A stretch of DNA of 64,000 nucleotides from Nitrospirota bacterium (GCA_021785195.1 JAJYGC010000005.1:99809-163808); one strand, 5' to 3'. Shown: positions 36,733 through 46,877, counted from the first letter of the stretch. The notes: generated from the sequence alone by a model not told the origin. Program-made: numbers and translations.

Positions 36733-37494
36733 TTACAGGGGCCCCGAAAACCCATCCTTCCGAATTCTCCAAAAATGCACTGCCAGGAAGACGGTGACAA
36801 CCAGCGGCAGAACAACGCAATGGAGAACGTAGAATCGAATCAGTGCATTTTGTCCGACAACCGTTCCACCAATCAACATGAACATGATGTCATTGGTCGG
36901 AAGGAAACCGAGTTGGGCACCCCAAGGACCGTTTTGTCCGATGAAGGGAGTGTAAGAAGCCATTTTTGTTCCAACGGTCACAGCCCAGTATGCCAACTGG
37001 TCCCATGGAAGCAGGTAGCCGGTCCAGCTGAGAACCAAGGTATTGACGAGCAAAACAACCCCAACGACCCAGTTGAATTCGCGAGGTGCCTTGTATGCTC
37101 CGGTCAGGAACACCCGCGTCATGTGCAACCAAACAAACAGGACCATTCCGTGTGCCGCAAAACGATGCAAGTCACGCATCAGGTTTCCACCGAAAATCAC
37201 AAACTGCAAATCCTGAATATTGTTGTATGCCAAACCTGTATAAGGAGTGTAATAGAACATAAGCCAGATTCCGGTCACTGCCAACATGATGAAAAGAAAT
37301 AGCGTGATTCCACCGAGACAAAACGTATAACGCATCCGCAATGCGCTTCGACGAACCTTGACTGGATGAATATGCAAAAACACGTTGCTGAACACTGTGT
37401 AGGCCCGGTTCATGTCATTGTCCGGAAATCCATGCCGGAAAATGGAACGAAACACTTGGGACCTGACGACCTTCTCCTTCATATTCTCAAGCAT
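36733..37494 (-). CDS. Cytochrome b6-type subunit (N-terminal cytochrome b)
   Basis: Four-helix haem-binding half of the split cytochrome b, 253 residues. The four ligand histidines are H110/H124 and H225/H240; the second pair is spaced 15 apart as in b6 proteins. The segment [10 protein letters not shown] carries a cysteine at residue 59 in the position that holds the covalent extra haem (cn/ci) of b6f. [14 protein letters not shown], part of the quinone site, is intact. A 121-base gap with hairpins separates it from the Rieske gene upstream. Confidence 0.93.
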   Translation of the reverse strand: MLENMKEKVVRSQVFRSIFRHGFPDNDMNRAYTVFSNVFLHIHPVKVRRSALRMRYTFCLGGITLFLFIMLAVTGIWLMFYYTPYTGLAYNNIQDLQFVIFGGNLMRDLHRFAAHGMVLFVWLHMTRVFLTGAYKAPREFNWVVGVVLLVNTLVLSWTGYLLPWDQLAYWAVTVGTKMASYTPFIGQNGPWGAQLGFLPTNDIMFMLIGGTVVGQNALIRFYVLHCVVLPLVVTVFLAVHFWRIRKDGFSGPL

Positions 37495-37615
37495 TCGCGA
37501 TCCTTTCGATTATGCGAACCCACAACCTGAATCAATCATGCAGTCGTCCCAATGGGACATGGTCCATATCATGGGGCATCAACAAGACCTGACGCCCCAC
37601 CATTCATTGACTTGT

Positions 37616-38236
37616 TTAACAAAGAAGCCTGTTTGATGAACAAGAGGCTCCTGGAGGAGGTGTATGAGTGATCCAGTAAGGCTGAACCTCCTTGACCTTT
37701 TCCTTGACCCAGAGACCTTGCGGGGTTTGAGCCGGATTGGGATCAAGACGAATCACCGTATTGACAACGAGCTGCCCGTCAACCGGATCCTTTGAAATCT
37801 GCCCTCTCCAAAGGGTCCTAGGAGCAGGTCCTCCACGAACATTTCCATGAACATCATAAATCGAACCATGGCATGGACAACGAAACCTTTTCTGGTCCGG
37901 AAACCAGTTTGGGGTACAACCCAGATGGCGACAGATCGAAATCATGTTATAGATTCCTCTCATGTTTCTGACCACCCAAAACCGCCCCTTTAACTTCCAG
38001 CGTTCATCCACTCCAAGTCCATACTCTGTGACGTGCCCAATCTTGAATACGGTCGGGGGCTCATACAGGACAGGTGGAAAAAGAAACTTATAGGCGGCAT
38101 ACGCCGACCCGGCAAGAGTCAGGCCAACAACTCCCCAACTTGCCGCCAGCATAAACTTACGTCGTTCCAGATCTGCCGGCGAAACCGCATCATTCAGGGG
38201 ATCATTACTTCCAGTTCCAGAGACAGCTGTACTCAT
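37616..38236 (-). CDS. Rieske iron-sulfur protein
   Basis: High-potential 2Fe-2S subunit of the bc/b6f-type complex, 206 residues. The cluster ligands lie in CRHLGC and CPCHGS. The N terminus has a twin-arginine-like RRKFMLAAS ahead of a hydrophobic segment, so folded export by Tat with a retained anchor is expected. A 40-residue C-terminal extension after the cluster domain is unusual in length and ends in two cysteines. The ATG overlaps the flavoprotein gene's stop by four bases. Confidence 0.95.
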   Translation of the reverse strand: MSTAVSGTGSNDPLNDAVSPADLERRKFMLAASWGVVGLTLAGSAYAAYKFLFPPVLYEPPTVFKIGHVTEYGLGVDERWKLKGRFWVVRNMRGIYNMISICRHLGCTPNWFPDQKRFRCPCHGSIYDVHGNVRGGPAPRTLWRGQISKDPVDGQLVVNTVIRLDPNPAQTPQGLWVKEKVKEVQPYWITHTPPPGASCSSNRLLC

Positions 38237-40074
38237 GGTAAGGCGACCTCCTGTTTAATTTCTAGAAACTCCATCGAGATGGCTCCGGTCGGACAGCGCT
38301 TTGCACACAATCCACACCTGATGCATCTGGATCCATCCCAGATCATCGCTGTCGAAAGGCTCAATTCCTGGACTACCTCTTCCTCTGCAGGCTTGGCGAG
38401 ATCTATTCCCAAAAATCCCTCAATGACCTTTGCCGTCGCCTCCTGATCCAGATCAGCATCGTTCAGGGGAATCATCTTCAGTGCATATTCAGGACAAACA
38501 TCGACACATCCGCCGCACAGGATGCATTTCTCCCCCACAAAGATGGGGTTCACATGACAGGTAAGACATCTTGATGCCTGCGCCTTTGCTTCTTCCTCGC
38601 TGAAGGAAAGCTCAGCCAACTCAAAATTTGTCCGACGGAACTCAGGATTTAGAAGAGGCGGATTCACCCTTGTAATTCCATAGTAACCATCTACATTAAA
38701 ATCGACTGGCCAGACGGGTGTTGGATTACCCCGGTGTTCCACTGGCGTCGAAACCCCGTACACCTTGACTGGACTTGATGCTTCCGAAAGAAAGCGATGG
38801 ACAGAAGCTGCCGCCGCTTGGCCCCCCGCAATTGCATCAATAAAAATCCTTGGTCCCGTGACAACGTCTCCAGCGGCAAACACTCCCGGAATGCCAGTCT
38901 CCATGGTATGGATATTTGCCCTGATCATTCCGTTCCTACCAACAACAGAATCGAACTCGGAAGGAATAAATGAAGAATCGATGGACTGCCCAATGGCCAT
39001 GACCACTGAATCAATCGGCAACACGGTCCGGTCAGTTTCATCGTACACTGGAGAGAAACGTCCCTGATCATCGAATACGGACAGGGCCTTGACTAGCTCA
39101 AGTCCCTGAACCTTACCTTCTCCCACAATCTTGCGCGTTCCCCGGCGAACGAGGAACTGCACACCTTCGGCAACGGCATCCTCGATTTCCATGTCATCCG
39201 CTGGCATCTCATCCCAATCTTCCAACGCAATGACGCTCACTTTTTCTACGCCGGGAAGACGAACCGCCGTCCGACAGACATCCATCGCCACATTTCCGGC
39301 ACCCACCACAGCGACATGCCGTCCGACAGAAACCGGGGAATGCTCTAGATAGACTGATTGAAGAAAGGGTAATGCGGAATAAACATTTTCGAGTTCCTTG
39401 CCCTCAAACGGGATTGGCCTGCTACCCCATGCCCCAACCGCAACAACGATTGACTTGAAGGAATCTTGAATCTCCTTGAAGGAAATATCCTTGCCAATTT
39501 TGGTCCCAAGCCTTACATCCAGACCCATGCTGGCAATCGCATCAACTTCCGCACGAATAAGGGGTCGTGGAAGACGGTACTCCGGAACGAGGTAAAAGAG
39601 CCCGCCAAGCCTGTTGTTCGCTTCAAAGATGGTAACCCGGTAACCAAGCCTTGCCAGATCGTGAGCCGCCGTCAAACCAGCAGGGCCACCCCCAATAATT
39701 GCGACCTTTTCACCCGTCGCCCTTCCATAAGGAACCCCGGGGGCCGTCGAATACCGCAAAGTTGAAGCGGGATCGTGGACAGCCTCGGCACCATATTTCT
39801 CAGTCACAAACCTCTTGAGCGCCCGGATTGTTACGGGAGAGTCGATATTGCCCCGGGTACATGACGCTTCGCATGGAGCATTACAGACCCAGCCACAAAC
39901 AGACGCGAACGGATTGGGCCCGCGAGCGATCGCATAAGCCTTCTCATATTCACCATCACGTATTGCCTGAACATAACCGCCTGCATCGGTGCCAACCGGA
40001 CAACCTTTTCGGCAGGCCACCTGATCTGCATAGTACTGATATTCTGGAATATGGAGCTTGTATTTCCCCTTCAT
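38233..40074 (-). CDS. GltD-like FAD/NAD(P) iron-sulfur oxidoreductase with ferredoxin domain
   Basis: First gene of the bc operon. The N-terminal Fe-S domain ([24 protein letters not shown]) resembles that of glutamate synthase small subunit; FAD and NAD(P) folds follow ([39 protein letters not shown]). The C terminus adds two 4Fe-4S sites ([12 protein letters not shown] and [12 protein letters not shown]). It has no signal peptide, so it should sit on the cytoplasmic side. ATG 40074 has GGAGG upstream; ATG 40098 is the alternative. The CLTCH string is in a cytoplasmic Fe-S context and not a haem site. Confidence 0.87.
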   Translation of the reverse strand: MKGKYKLHIPEYQYYADQVACRKGCPVGTDAGGYVQAIRDGEYEKAYAIARGPNPFASVCGWVCNAPCEASCTRGNIDSPVTIRALKRFVTEKYGAEAVHDPASTLRYSTAPGVPYGRATGEKVAIIGGGPAGLTAAHDLARLGYRVTIFEANNRLGGLFYLVPEYRLPRPLIRAEVDAIASMGLDVRLGTKIGKDISFKEIQDSFKSIVVAVGAWGSRPIPFEGKELENVYSALPFLQSVYLEHSPVSVGRHVAVVGAGNVAMDVCRTAVRLPGVEKVSVIALEDWDEMPADDMEIEDAVAEGVQFLVRRGTRKIVGEGKVQGLELVKALSVFDDQGRFSPVYDETDRTVLPIDSVVMAIGQSIDSSFIPSEFDSVVGRNGMIRANIHTMETGIPGVFAAGDVVTGPRIFIDAIAGGQAAAASVHRFLSEASSPVKVYGVSTPVEHRGNPTPVWPVDFNVDGYYGITRVNPPLLNPEFRRTNFELAELSFSEEEAKAQASRCLTCHVNPIFVGEKCILCGGCVDVCPEYALKMIPLNDADLDQEATAKVIEGFLGIDLAKPAEEEVVQELSLSTAMIWDGSRCIRCGLCAKRCPTGAISMEFLEIKQEVALP

Positions 40075-40250
40075 TTTGCCATCCTCCGCCTCCGTCATGA
40101 ACGGCGACTCGGTTCATTGAAACGCCTTAAGCGGTTTGAGCCGGTAAGAGTAGGGACCGCCCCTTGGAGGCCCATATCATCTCGGTACGGGGAGAACTCT
40201 CATGAACAGTGTTGTCAGGTTAAGAGATTTTGGTGCTTTTAGGTTTGGCG

Positions 40251-40279
40251 TTTATATCACGGCACCCTTTTAATGTCAA
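40251..40279 (-). promoter_or_regulatory. Sigma-70 promoter of the bc-complex operon
   Basis: On the minus strand TTGACA (40279-40274), exactly 17 bases, TATAAA (40256-40251). Start site expected near 40244. A nearly ideal match, in keeping with high constitutive expression of respiratory genes. Confidence 0.82.
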
Positions 40280-40310
40280 GCCGGGTTTCTTTTTTGAAAC
40301 CACCCGGCTT
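40278..40310. repeat. Bulged inverted repeat overlapping the bc promoter -35 box
   Basis: AAGCCGGGTTTC-tttttt-GAAAccaCCCGGCTT forms a stem of about 12 pairs with a small bulge. It sits directly upstream of and touches TTGACA, so it may be an operator or a plus-strand terminator-like structure. Confidence 0.5.
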
Positions 40311-40521
40311 TGATGGGCCGGCCTTTCAGTTTTTAAACATTTATGGAGATTCTGATTCCTGACAAGAAGCGCTTCAATTTTGGCACCAAATCGTACTATA
40401 GTGTTCGAACGAATAAATGCACTGCCCCGACCACAATTGGGTATTCGGATGCGCCCCGGCTCCAATTCCGGCATCAGGAGTGGATGGCTCGTCATCTTTG
40501 CCCCCAACGAACCGGACCAGC

Positions 40522-41439
40522 ATGACCACACAAATCACGCGCGCTCCCGTATTGTCTGTTGGCATATTTACAAAGCCCCATCGCTCCGAAGAGATCCGGT
40601 CCATCCTTCTGGAACTGATCCCTTGGTTGCGGGATCAGGGAATCACTCCATATCTCGATATCGAAGGCGCAAAAACGCTTTCGGGGGAAAAAGGGTGGGA
40701 CAAGAGCGACATTGCCAATCGGTCTGACCTGATTCTCGTGATGGGAGGGGACGGAACCTTGTTGGCCGCTGCAAGGGTCTTAGGTGACCAACAACTGGCA
40801 GGTGATCTTGGGGCCAGGACCCCTCCCATTCTTGGAATCAATCTAGGTAACCTTGGGTTTCTCACGGAAGTTCAGGCATCGGAAACCTTTTCGGTCCTTC
40901 AGCAGGTCTTTTCAGGTCACTACCTCACCGAAGAACGAATGATGCTGAAAACCAGAATTATCCGTCATGGCAATCCCGTCACAGAATCCCATGTATTGAA
41001 CGATGTGGTGATCAACCAGGGTTCCAAAGCCAGGCTGGTGGAATTTGACATTTACATGGATGCACTCTTTGTCACCTCCCTGAGGGGAGACGGAGTCATC
41101 TTCTCAACCCCCACCGGATCGACAGCCTACAATCTTTCCGCCGGGGGACCAATCGTTCATCCCGAAATGGACGGGATCATCATGACTCCGATCTGTCCTC
41201 ATACCCTGACACATCGACCCCTTTTGGTCCCGGCACATGTTCGCCTTGAAATCCTGATCAAGAAAGGTGACACGGTCACAGTCACATTCGACGGACAAAT
41301 TGATTTTCCCCTGTTTGCGGGGGACCTTGTTGAGATAACCCGATCTCCGGCAAGAACAACCTTGATCGTTTCACCCAATCGCAATTATTTTGAGGTCTTG
41401 CGGGATAAACTCAAATGGGGAGATCGATCCCAGAGATAG
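40522..41439 (+). CDS. nadK: NAD kinase
   Basis: Phosphorylates NAD to NADP. The VMGGDGTLL motif, LNDVVI, and TPTGSTAYNLSAGGPIVHP are diagnostic, and the protein ends in the usual beta-rich C-terminal domain. The ORF track starts at 40417, but ATG 40522 (MTTQITRAPVLSVGIFTK) gives 305 residues, matching the family; no good ribosome-binding site is visible, so the start is moderately sure. The M14-type peptidase gene follows after 23 bases. Confidence 0.93.
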   Translation: MTTQITRAPVLSVGIFTKPHRSEEIRSILLELIPWLRDQGITPYLDIEGAKTLSGEKGWDKSDIANRSDLILVMGGDGTLLAAARVLGDQQLAGDLGARTPPILGINLGNLGFLTEVQASETFSVLQQVFSGHYLTEERMMLKTRIIRHGNPVTESHVLNDVVINQGSKARLVEFDIYMDALFVTSLRGDGVIFSTPTGSTAYNLSAGGPIVHPEMDGIIMTPICPHTLTHRPLLVPAHVRLEILIKKGDTVTVTFDGQIDFPLFAGDLVEITRSPARTTLIVSPNRNYFEVLRDKLKWGDRSQR

Positions 41440-41462
41440 AAACGTGGGGAAGGATTTTAGAG

Positions 41463-42254
41463 ATGGAGCAAATACACAATCCGTTGGAAATAATCAAAAG
41501 AATCATTTCCGCAGGTGAAAAACTCGGGGCCCATAAAATCAAGGAACTGGGAGTTGTTGAAACGGGGTCCGGTACCTGCCCAATCATCAAGCTCAGCTGG
41601 AAATCCAGCCAGGAGTTTCCTCGGATCCTACTTTCTGCGGGAATTCATGGTGACGAACCTGCCGGTCCCCACGCGGTACTCTCACTTCTGGAGTCCTGGG
41701 CCCCATCGGGAACTCCGAAGATCCAGGAATTAAACCTGGACATCCTTCCCCTCATCAACCCTTCAGGTTTCCTGAACAAAACCAGGGAAAATCAGTTTGG
41801 AATCGACCTCAACAGGGAATTTGCAAAAGGCCACCCCTCCAAAGAGATTCGCCTTTTGATGGACTTTCTCAGAAATCGGACGTATGACATTTCCATTGAG
41901 TTTCATGAAGACATCGATGCTCAGGGGTTTTATCTCTATGAGCATTTTCCCGGCCAAGCTCCTCCAATTGCTCCAGAAATCATCTCCCGACTCGAAAAAA
42001 AAGGTCACAAAATTCTTAAGGACCCTGTCATCGAAGGAATGCCCGCACAGAACGGCATCATCCATCCCACAATCGACAGAAGGCGCTCTCGGTTCAGGCG
42101 TCACGGATGGCCTGAAGCCATTTACATGTTCAGGCATGGAACACCCAGGACCATTACCTTGGAGACGCCTACGTTTCGGGAGCTGGAGGATCGGATTGAA
42201 ATGCATAAGCTGGCTTTTGCCACAGCCACGGAACATCTATTCCTAAGGTCCTAA
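41463..42254 (+). CDS. M14-family zinc carboxypeptidase / AstE-like deacylase
   Basis: Predicted cytoplasmic zinc hydrolase of 263 residues. Zinc ligands are His62 and Glu65 (AGIHGDEPAG) and His148 (IEFHED); the GIDLNRE substrate-binding arginine and a general base Glu234 (ITLETP) complete the site. The fold pattern is that of short M14 peptidases and succinylglutamate desuccinylase-like enzymes; substrate unknown. ATG 41463 is chosen over 41415, which would overlap nadK without a ribosome-binding site. Convergent with lptD. Confidence 0.85.
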   Translation: MEQIHNPLEIIKRIISAGEKLGAHKIKELGVVETGSGTCPIIKLSWKSSQEFPRILLSAGIHGDEPAGPHAVLSLLESWAPSGTPKIQELNLDILPLINPSGFLNKTRENQFGIDLNREFAKGHPSKEIRLLMDFLRNRTYDISIEFHEDIDAQGFYLYEHFPGQAPPIAPEIISRLEKKGHKILKDPVIEGMPAQNGIIHPTIDRRRSRFRRHGWPEAIYMFRHGTPRTITLETPTFRELEDRIEMHKLAFATATEHLFLRS

Positions 42255-42268
42255 GGCGGCAGGGTTGA

Positions 42269-44566
42269 TTATGGGACCGGCAGCGGCATGATGGGATTCA
42301 GAATCGGGGCCAGACTGGCGATCCCGTTCAGTGTAATGGTAAACCCGAACCCCGTCTGAGGCGGCAAGGGAGATGGTTCTTCCACTATGTAGTACATGAA
42401 AGCTGCGCTCCAGCACTGACCATTGTATCCACCGTTAAAGGACTCCATCTGGATTCCCCCGGAAGCTCCCCCCCCCAGTTCTTCATAGTAGGATATTCCG
42501 CCAAATAGCCCCATGGTTGTTGTCACATTGATCGCGGGAACCAGAAAATTGACGCCCGTTGGTTGTTGGTACCCGACAGTAATGGCCGTTGGGCTGAAAA
42601 AATTTCCCATAAGGGGCACGTTTCCGGCACGAATGGATGTTTGTCCGATCTGGAACTGAAGCATGACCGGGGCAGTCAGATATGCGGCCTGATTGAAAAC
42701 GATTGCCGTATCCTCTGTATCGAAAACCCTCTGGTTCGGATCAATGAAACCCTCCCCAAAGATTGAAAAAGGACTTCCGGGCAAAAGGTGCATCGACGCA
42801 TAGATCGGAGAAAAAGGCTGATTCAGGGGAACAAAGGGGTTGGGCAAAAGCTGTCCAGCATAATTGACCGGGGTCGAAAAATAGGGTTGTGCTCCCATTT
42901 GGTAATCCTCTGCCACCTTAAAGGAGAGGAGCTCTTCGATCCCATTTGATCCGGAACGGAAAAACCGGTTGGTGACGGAATAGTAAAGGGAATTCATCCC
43001 CAGAATATTGTCGCTGAAACCACTCTGGATCAAGGCTGTCTGATTGTTCTGTTGCGCATATTCGAAATCGGCATCGAACTGGATTTGATGCGTCAGGCTT
43101 CCCCCACCCAACTCCACCGGAAGCGCAAAAGTTCGTTCAAGGGTCGACTCTGCCGTCACACCAAAATTTGGAACCGTCTGACTATACGGAGAAGGGCTGG
43201 TGTTCGTCACGCTATATGCCGACTCCAAGACATCGGCATGGGGCGAAATCATCAACGCCCCATCACCCAGAGAGAATGAACCACTCATCCTGGGGTAAAC
43301 GATTCCCCGTTGGAGAAAGAGGGTTCCCGACTGAAAGCTCACGCCCGAAAGGAAGGAAGAGAAATAGAAGGGTGAATCCCCGATCTGGTAGTCGTAAAGG
43401 CTGGAACTTCCCTGGGGAAGTTTGGAGACAGTCGTATTGGGTCCGGGAAAAATATTTTCGTTGTACTCCCCAGCCAGGTCCACTTCACTGTTATCCTGAT
43501 AAAAGTTTGCAAAAACTGACGAGAGCAGCAGGGGAGAGAATGTCATCGCACTGCCAGCACTCATCAACTGATAAAAGTCCTGGGCACTCACATAGTTGAT
43601 GTTGCCCAAGAGAGTCGTATCTTCCCCGGTATAGGAATAAAGGTCGGTTGTCGAGAGAATGTTCGACTTAAGGCCGAGAGCCGGGTCGTTGATCCCCTGC
43701 TGAAGAATGTTCACGCTAAGATTCTGGATGCTGGAGATCGCCTGCCTGTATGTCACCGCCTCCCCAAGACCAAAATTGCTCATCTCATCGAACGTGAACG
43801 TCAGGTCGTAGGATGGATCCAGATTCCAGAAAAAAGAGTCATAAAAAACCAACCCCTGAATGTTGTTGAACTGGACAAAAGGAAACAGGAAGCCAGTTTT
43901 TTTACTGGCGGTGGGAAAAGTAAAATACGGCATGTAAATGGCCGGGATCCCCCGGATATCCAGCGTGTCTCCGGCACTTGAAAAATGGTCTCCCAAAAAA
44001 ATGTCACCGGAATTGGTGTTCAGGAGCCACGAAGGTGAAGAATTCGGCAAGCAGTCACAGGTCGTTACGCTTCCATGATCCACATGATAATGTTCCGGGG
44101 TGACCCTCTCAATTGTTTCCCCGTGAATGTGATACGTATATTCAGTCTTAGTATTGTTGTAAGAAAAAAATTGCCGTGTCTCGACCTCTCCATCAAAAAT
44201 AATCACATGTCCACTGATGAGATTGATCCTCATCCTGGGGCCCTTCATGATTGTTTTGGGTCCCCTGAACTGTACATGGCCCGCGGCCCAGACAACACTC
44301 GTCTCCTTGTTCAGGATTAACTCATCCCCCTTGATAAACAGATTTCCTTTTTGCAGGAATGCGTGTCCCGTTGCATGAATGAGGTGAGTCTTACGGTTAA
44401 AACGGATATGGTCCGCCAACACGGCAACCCTGTCAGAATCTTCCACTTGGGGGGTCGTCGACGCAATTGTGGAAGGGACATTAAAGAACAATGGGAGGAC
44501 TGATGCGACCAACATCAAAAAAAGAGCGGTCAGGCTCGCAGAATGATCAGGTTTTTTTGGGGTCAC
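42269..44566 (-). CDS. lptD: LPS-assembly protein LptD (OstA)
   Basis: Outer-membrane beta-barrel that inserts lipopolysaccharide. A signal peptide (LTALFLMLVASVLPLFF) is followed by an OstA/LptA-like beta-jellyroll (DHIRFNRKTHLIHATGHAFLQKG), then a long barrel with conserved IPAIYMPYFTFP and TGFLFP-type segments. At 765 residues it is of normal size. Only one adjacent cysteine pair, CDCLPNS, is seen, so the disulfide pattern differs from E. coli. The start is a GTG that overlaps the folC stop by four bases. Confidence 0.9.
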   Translation of the reverse strand: MTPKKPDHSASLTALFLMLVASVLPLFFNVPSTIASTTPQVEDSDRVAVLADHIRFNRKTHLIHATGHAFLQKGNLFIKGDELILNKETSVVWAAGHVQFRGPKTIMKGPRMRINLISGHVIIFDGEVETRQFFSYNNTKTEYTYHIHGETIERVTPEHYHVDHGSVTTCDCLPNSSPSWLLNTNSGDIFLGDHFSSAGDTLDIRGIPAIYMPYFTFPTASKKTGFLFPFVQFNNIQGLVFYDSFFWNLDPSYDLTFTFDEMSNFGLGEAVTYRQAISSIQNLSVNILQQGINDPALGLKSNILSTTDLYSYTGEDTTLLGNINYVSAQDFYQLMSAGSAMTFSPLLLSSVFANFYQDNSEVDLAGEYNENIFPGPNTTVSKLPQGSSSLYDYQIGDSPFYFSSFLSGVSFQSGTLFLQRGIVYPRMSGSFSLGDGALMISPHADVLESAYSVTNTSPSPYSQTVPNFGVTAESTLERTFALPVELGGGSLTHQIQFDADFEYAQQNNQTALIQSGFSDNILGMNSLYYSVTNRFFRSGSNGIEELLSFKVAEDYQMGAQPYFSTPVNYAGQLLPNPFVPLNQPFSPIYASMHLLPGSPFSIFGEGFIDPNQRVFDTEDTAIVFNQAAYLTAPVMLQFQIGQTSIRAGNVPLMGNFFSPTAITVGYQQPTGVNFLVPAINVTTTMGLFGGISYYEELGGGASGGIQMESFNGGYNGQCWSAAFMYYIVEEPSPLPPQTGFGFTITLNGIASLAPILNPIMPLPVP

Positions 44567-45897
44567 GGATGAGAAGAAGGAAAAACGTTTCGTTCACCGG
44601 CAGAAAGTGGAGACTTGGATCCTGCCTGCCATCTTTTAAATCCACCCACCAAGTAAAAGGACCCCGTGACCACCAAGATCCGGTCATGGCCCTGGCTGGC
44701 CCATTCCAATGCCTCGGCCGACATCAGCTCGAACGGACCCGTTTTATGAAAGCAGTCCTTCCCCGTTCCCAAGCAGGAAGCCAGAAGCTCAGGATCCACT
44801 GCATCGGTATCGGGAGGGGTTGTGAGGAAGAAAGTCCTGCCTGCCCCGGGAAGGATCCTGAGCATTTCTTCCCAGGCCTTTCCACGGATGAATCCTGTCA
44901 GAAAACCAACCTGCTCCGGATCCGGAAAAACTTCGCGGATTTGTCCAACAAGTTCGCTCACGGACTCAGGATTATGGGCTCCGTCCAGAATGACCGGAAG
45001 CTGGGAAAGCCGTTCCCATCTTCCCGGATTACGGACAGAGGGCAAGGTTGCAGAAATGACCTCATCAGGAATTTCCCAGGGACCAAATTCAAGAACCGCC
45101 ATTGCCGAAAGCAGGTTATTCAACTGATACCGGGCGACAAGCGCTGTTTGCAAAATCTTCTTCTCCGCCCGACCCTGATATTCGAAAAACCGTTTTTCCA
45201 AGTGGTCCGGTGATGTCCAGGCGCCATTGAAATCCCGCCCTCTCAGAACGGAAAGGAATCCCTTTTTCTCCTCAATCCCTGACCATTCATTCAATAAATG
45301 CTCCGGGAATGTTGCAACAAAAGGTTTCTGAAATCTTCCAATCGCGGCTTTTTCTTGTAAAATTTTTTCCAGGGTATCGCCCAGAATCTCCGTATGGTCC
45401 TTCGAAATCGAGGTCAAAACCGACACATTCGGCCGGGAAGTGGAAGTGGCATCCCAGCGTCCACCCAAACCTACCTCGAGAATGGCGATGTCAACCGACG
45501 CTCTTTCAAAAGCCAGAAAACCGATGACGGTCAGGATCTCAAAGAAGGTTAGGGATAACCCAAGTCGTTCCTGAACGCGATGGGCATCACGAAGGCAAGT
45601 GAGAAAGGAGGAAGGATCGAGAGGTAGACCATCAATCTGAATCCGCTCCCGGACATCCAGCAGATGGGGGGAGGTGAAGAGCCCGGTCCGGAATCCCGCC
45701 GCCTGAAAAAGGGAGGCAAGGATGACGGCTGTCGTACCCTTACCATTCGTCCCTGCAATCTGGACTGCGGGGAATGAGTATTGTGGATTACCGAACCCGG
45801 ACAGCACCCTTCCCACGGAATCCAGGTCTGGATGGATTCCATGCCGGGACAAGCCTGCCAGGAATGCCCCCGCCGAAGCAAGATCCGGAAAATCCAA
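44563..45897 (-). CDS. folC: Bifunctional folylpolyglutamate / dihydrofolate synthase
   Basis: Adds glutamate to dihydropteroate and folates. The Mur-ligase-type P-loop GTNGKGTTAVILASL, the omega-loop region TSPHLLDVRERIQIDG and the DGAHNPESV block near residue 300 identify FolC. The first codon is TTG at 45897, immediately after the accD stop. The accD-folC pairing is common in bacteria. Confidence 0.95.
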   Translation of the reverse strand: MDFPDLASAGAFLAGLSRHGIHPDLDSVGRVLSGFGNPQYSFPAVQIAGTNGKGTTAVILASLFQAAGFRTGLFTSPHLLDVRERIQIDGLPLDPSSFLTCLRDAHRVQERLGLSLTFFEILTVIGFLAFERASVDIAILEVGLGGRWDATSTSRPNVSVLTSISKDHTEILGDTLEKILQEKAAIGRFQKPFVATFPEHLLNEWSGIEEKKGFLSVLRGRDFNGAWTSPDHLEKRFFEYQGRAEKKILQTALVARYQLNNLLSAMAVLEFGPWEIPDEVISATLPSVRNPGRWERLSQLPVILDGAHNPESVSELVGQIREVFPDPEQVGFLTGFIRGKAWEEMLRILPGAGRTFFLTTPPDTDAVDPELLASCLGTGKDCFHKTGPFELMSAEALEWASQGHDRILVVTGSFYLVGGFKRWQAGSKSPLSAGERNVFPSSHP

Positions 45898-46821
45898 TCA
45901 TGCCCCGCCTTCTCCCGCGTCGGTCACGGTAGGAATACAATGTCGACCAGCCGGAGTAAAGATACACATCAGTTGGGAAAGGGTTTCCTTCAGGCGACCT
46001 CTTTCGACAACCATGTCGAGAAAGCCATGGGACAGAAGGAACTCAGCGCGCTGAAAACCATCCGGAAGCTGTTGCTTGATCGTTTGCTCAATGACTCGGG
46101 GACCGGCAAAACCAATCAGTGACCGGGGCTCTGCCAGAATCACGTCCCCCAGCATCGCAAAGCTTGCCGTCACCCCGCCAAACGTGGGATCCGCCAGAAC
46201 GGAAAAGAAGGGGACGGACTCCTTGTTCAGGCGACTGATCGCAGCACTGGTTCGTGCCATCTGCATCAGGGAAAAAATTCCTTCTTGCATCCTGGCTCCC
46301 CCGGAGGAGGTGACCAACACCAGGGGAATGCGCTGTTCCAAAGCCTTTTCTGCAGCCCTGACAACTTTTTCACCGACAACGGACCCCATGCTTCCGCCCA
46401 TAAAACCAAAGGAAAACACCCCAAGAACGGCGTGTTTTCCCGAAATGGAGCACTCTCCGATCCGAATGGCTTCATTGAGCCCTGTTTTCTTCTGTGCCGC
46501 CTTGATTCGGTCAGTGTAACGATGGCTATCCACAAACTCCAGTGGATCGACAGACTCAATGTTCTGTCCGAACTCCTTGAATGTATCCGGATCAGACAGC
46601 TGGGAAATCCTCTCTTCAACCGTAATCGGAAAGTGGTAGTTGCACTTGGGACAAACCTTACCGGCTTTTTCGACTTCTTTCCTGTAAACGATCTGCCTGC
46701 AAAGCGAGCACTTAATCCATAACCCCTCGGGGACACGAACTTTTCTCTCCGCATCCTCCGGCTTTCTGTTCACCGGGTCATCATTGCTCCCATGATTTCG
46801 GGAACGTGTCAGCCAACCCAT
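45898..46821 (-). CDS. accD: Acetyl-CoA carboxylase carboxyltransferase subunit beta
   Basis: Carboxyltransferase subunit of the first step of fatty acid synthesis. The N-terminal four-cysteine zinc ribbon (CSLC, 16-residue gap, CPKC) is intact, followed by the crotonase-fold core with SSGGARMQEG and GVTASFAMLGDV. Length 307 is normal. AGGAGG precedes the ATG. accA is not in this window. Confidence 0.96.
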   Translation of the reverse strand: MGWLTRSRNHGSNDDPVNRKPEDAERKVRVPEGLWIKCSLCRQIVYRKEVEKAGKVCPKCNYHFPITVEERISQLSDPDTFKEFGQNIESVDPLEFVDSHRYTDRIKAAQKKTGLNEAIRIGECSISGKHAVLGVFSFGFMGGSMGSVVGEKVVRAAEKALEQRIPLVLVTSSGGARMQEGIFSLMQMARTSAAISRLNKESVPFFSVLADPTFGGVTASFAMLGDVILAEPRSLIGFAGPRVIEQTIKQQLPDGFQRAEFLLSHGFLDMVVERGRLKETLSQLMCIFTPAGRHCIPTVTDAGEGGA

Positions 46822-46877
46822 ACAATCAACCTCCTATAGCTCATTCCAAAAACGCGACCGGCGGTCCCCAGCGGGTG

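Larger units (their letters stand above)
40075..40521. promoter_or_regulatory. Divergent control region between the bc operon and nadK
   Basis: About 450 bases without a gene. It holds the bc promoter (40251-40279), a hairpin touching its -35 box (40278-40310), a perfect 10-bp palindrome GAAGCGCTTC (40366-40375), and an 8-bp palindrome GTTCGAAC near 40403. A TATAGT near 40396 may be the -10 of nadK but lacks a good -35 box. The bc operon would have a leader of about 170 bases. Confidence 0.55.

Noticed and set aside
38535-38575. CLTCH string in the GltD-like protein read as a haem-c site
   Set aside because: The protein has no export signal and the cysteines belong to a run of Fe-S ligands near the C-terminal ferredoxin domain.
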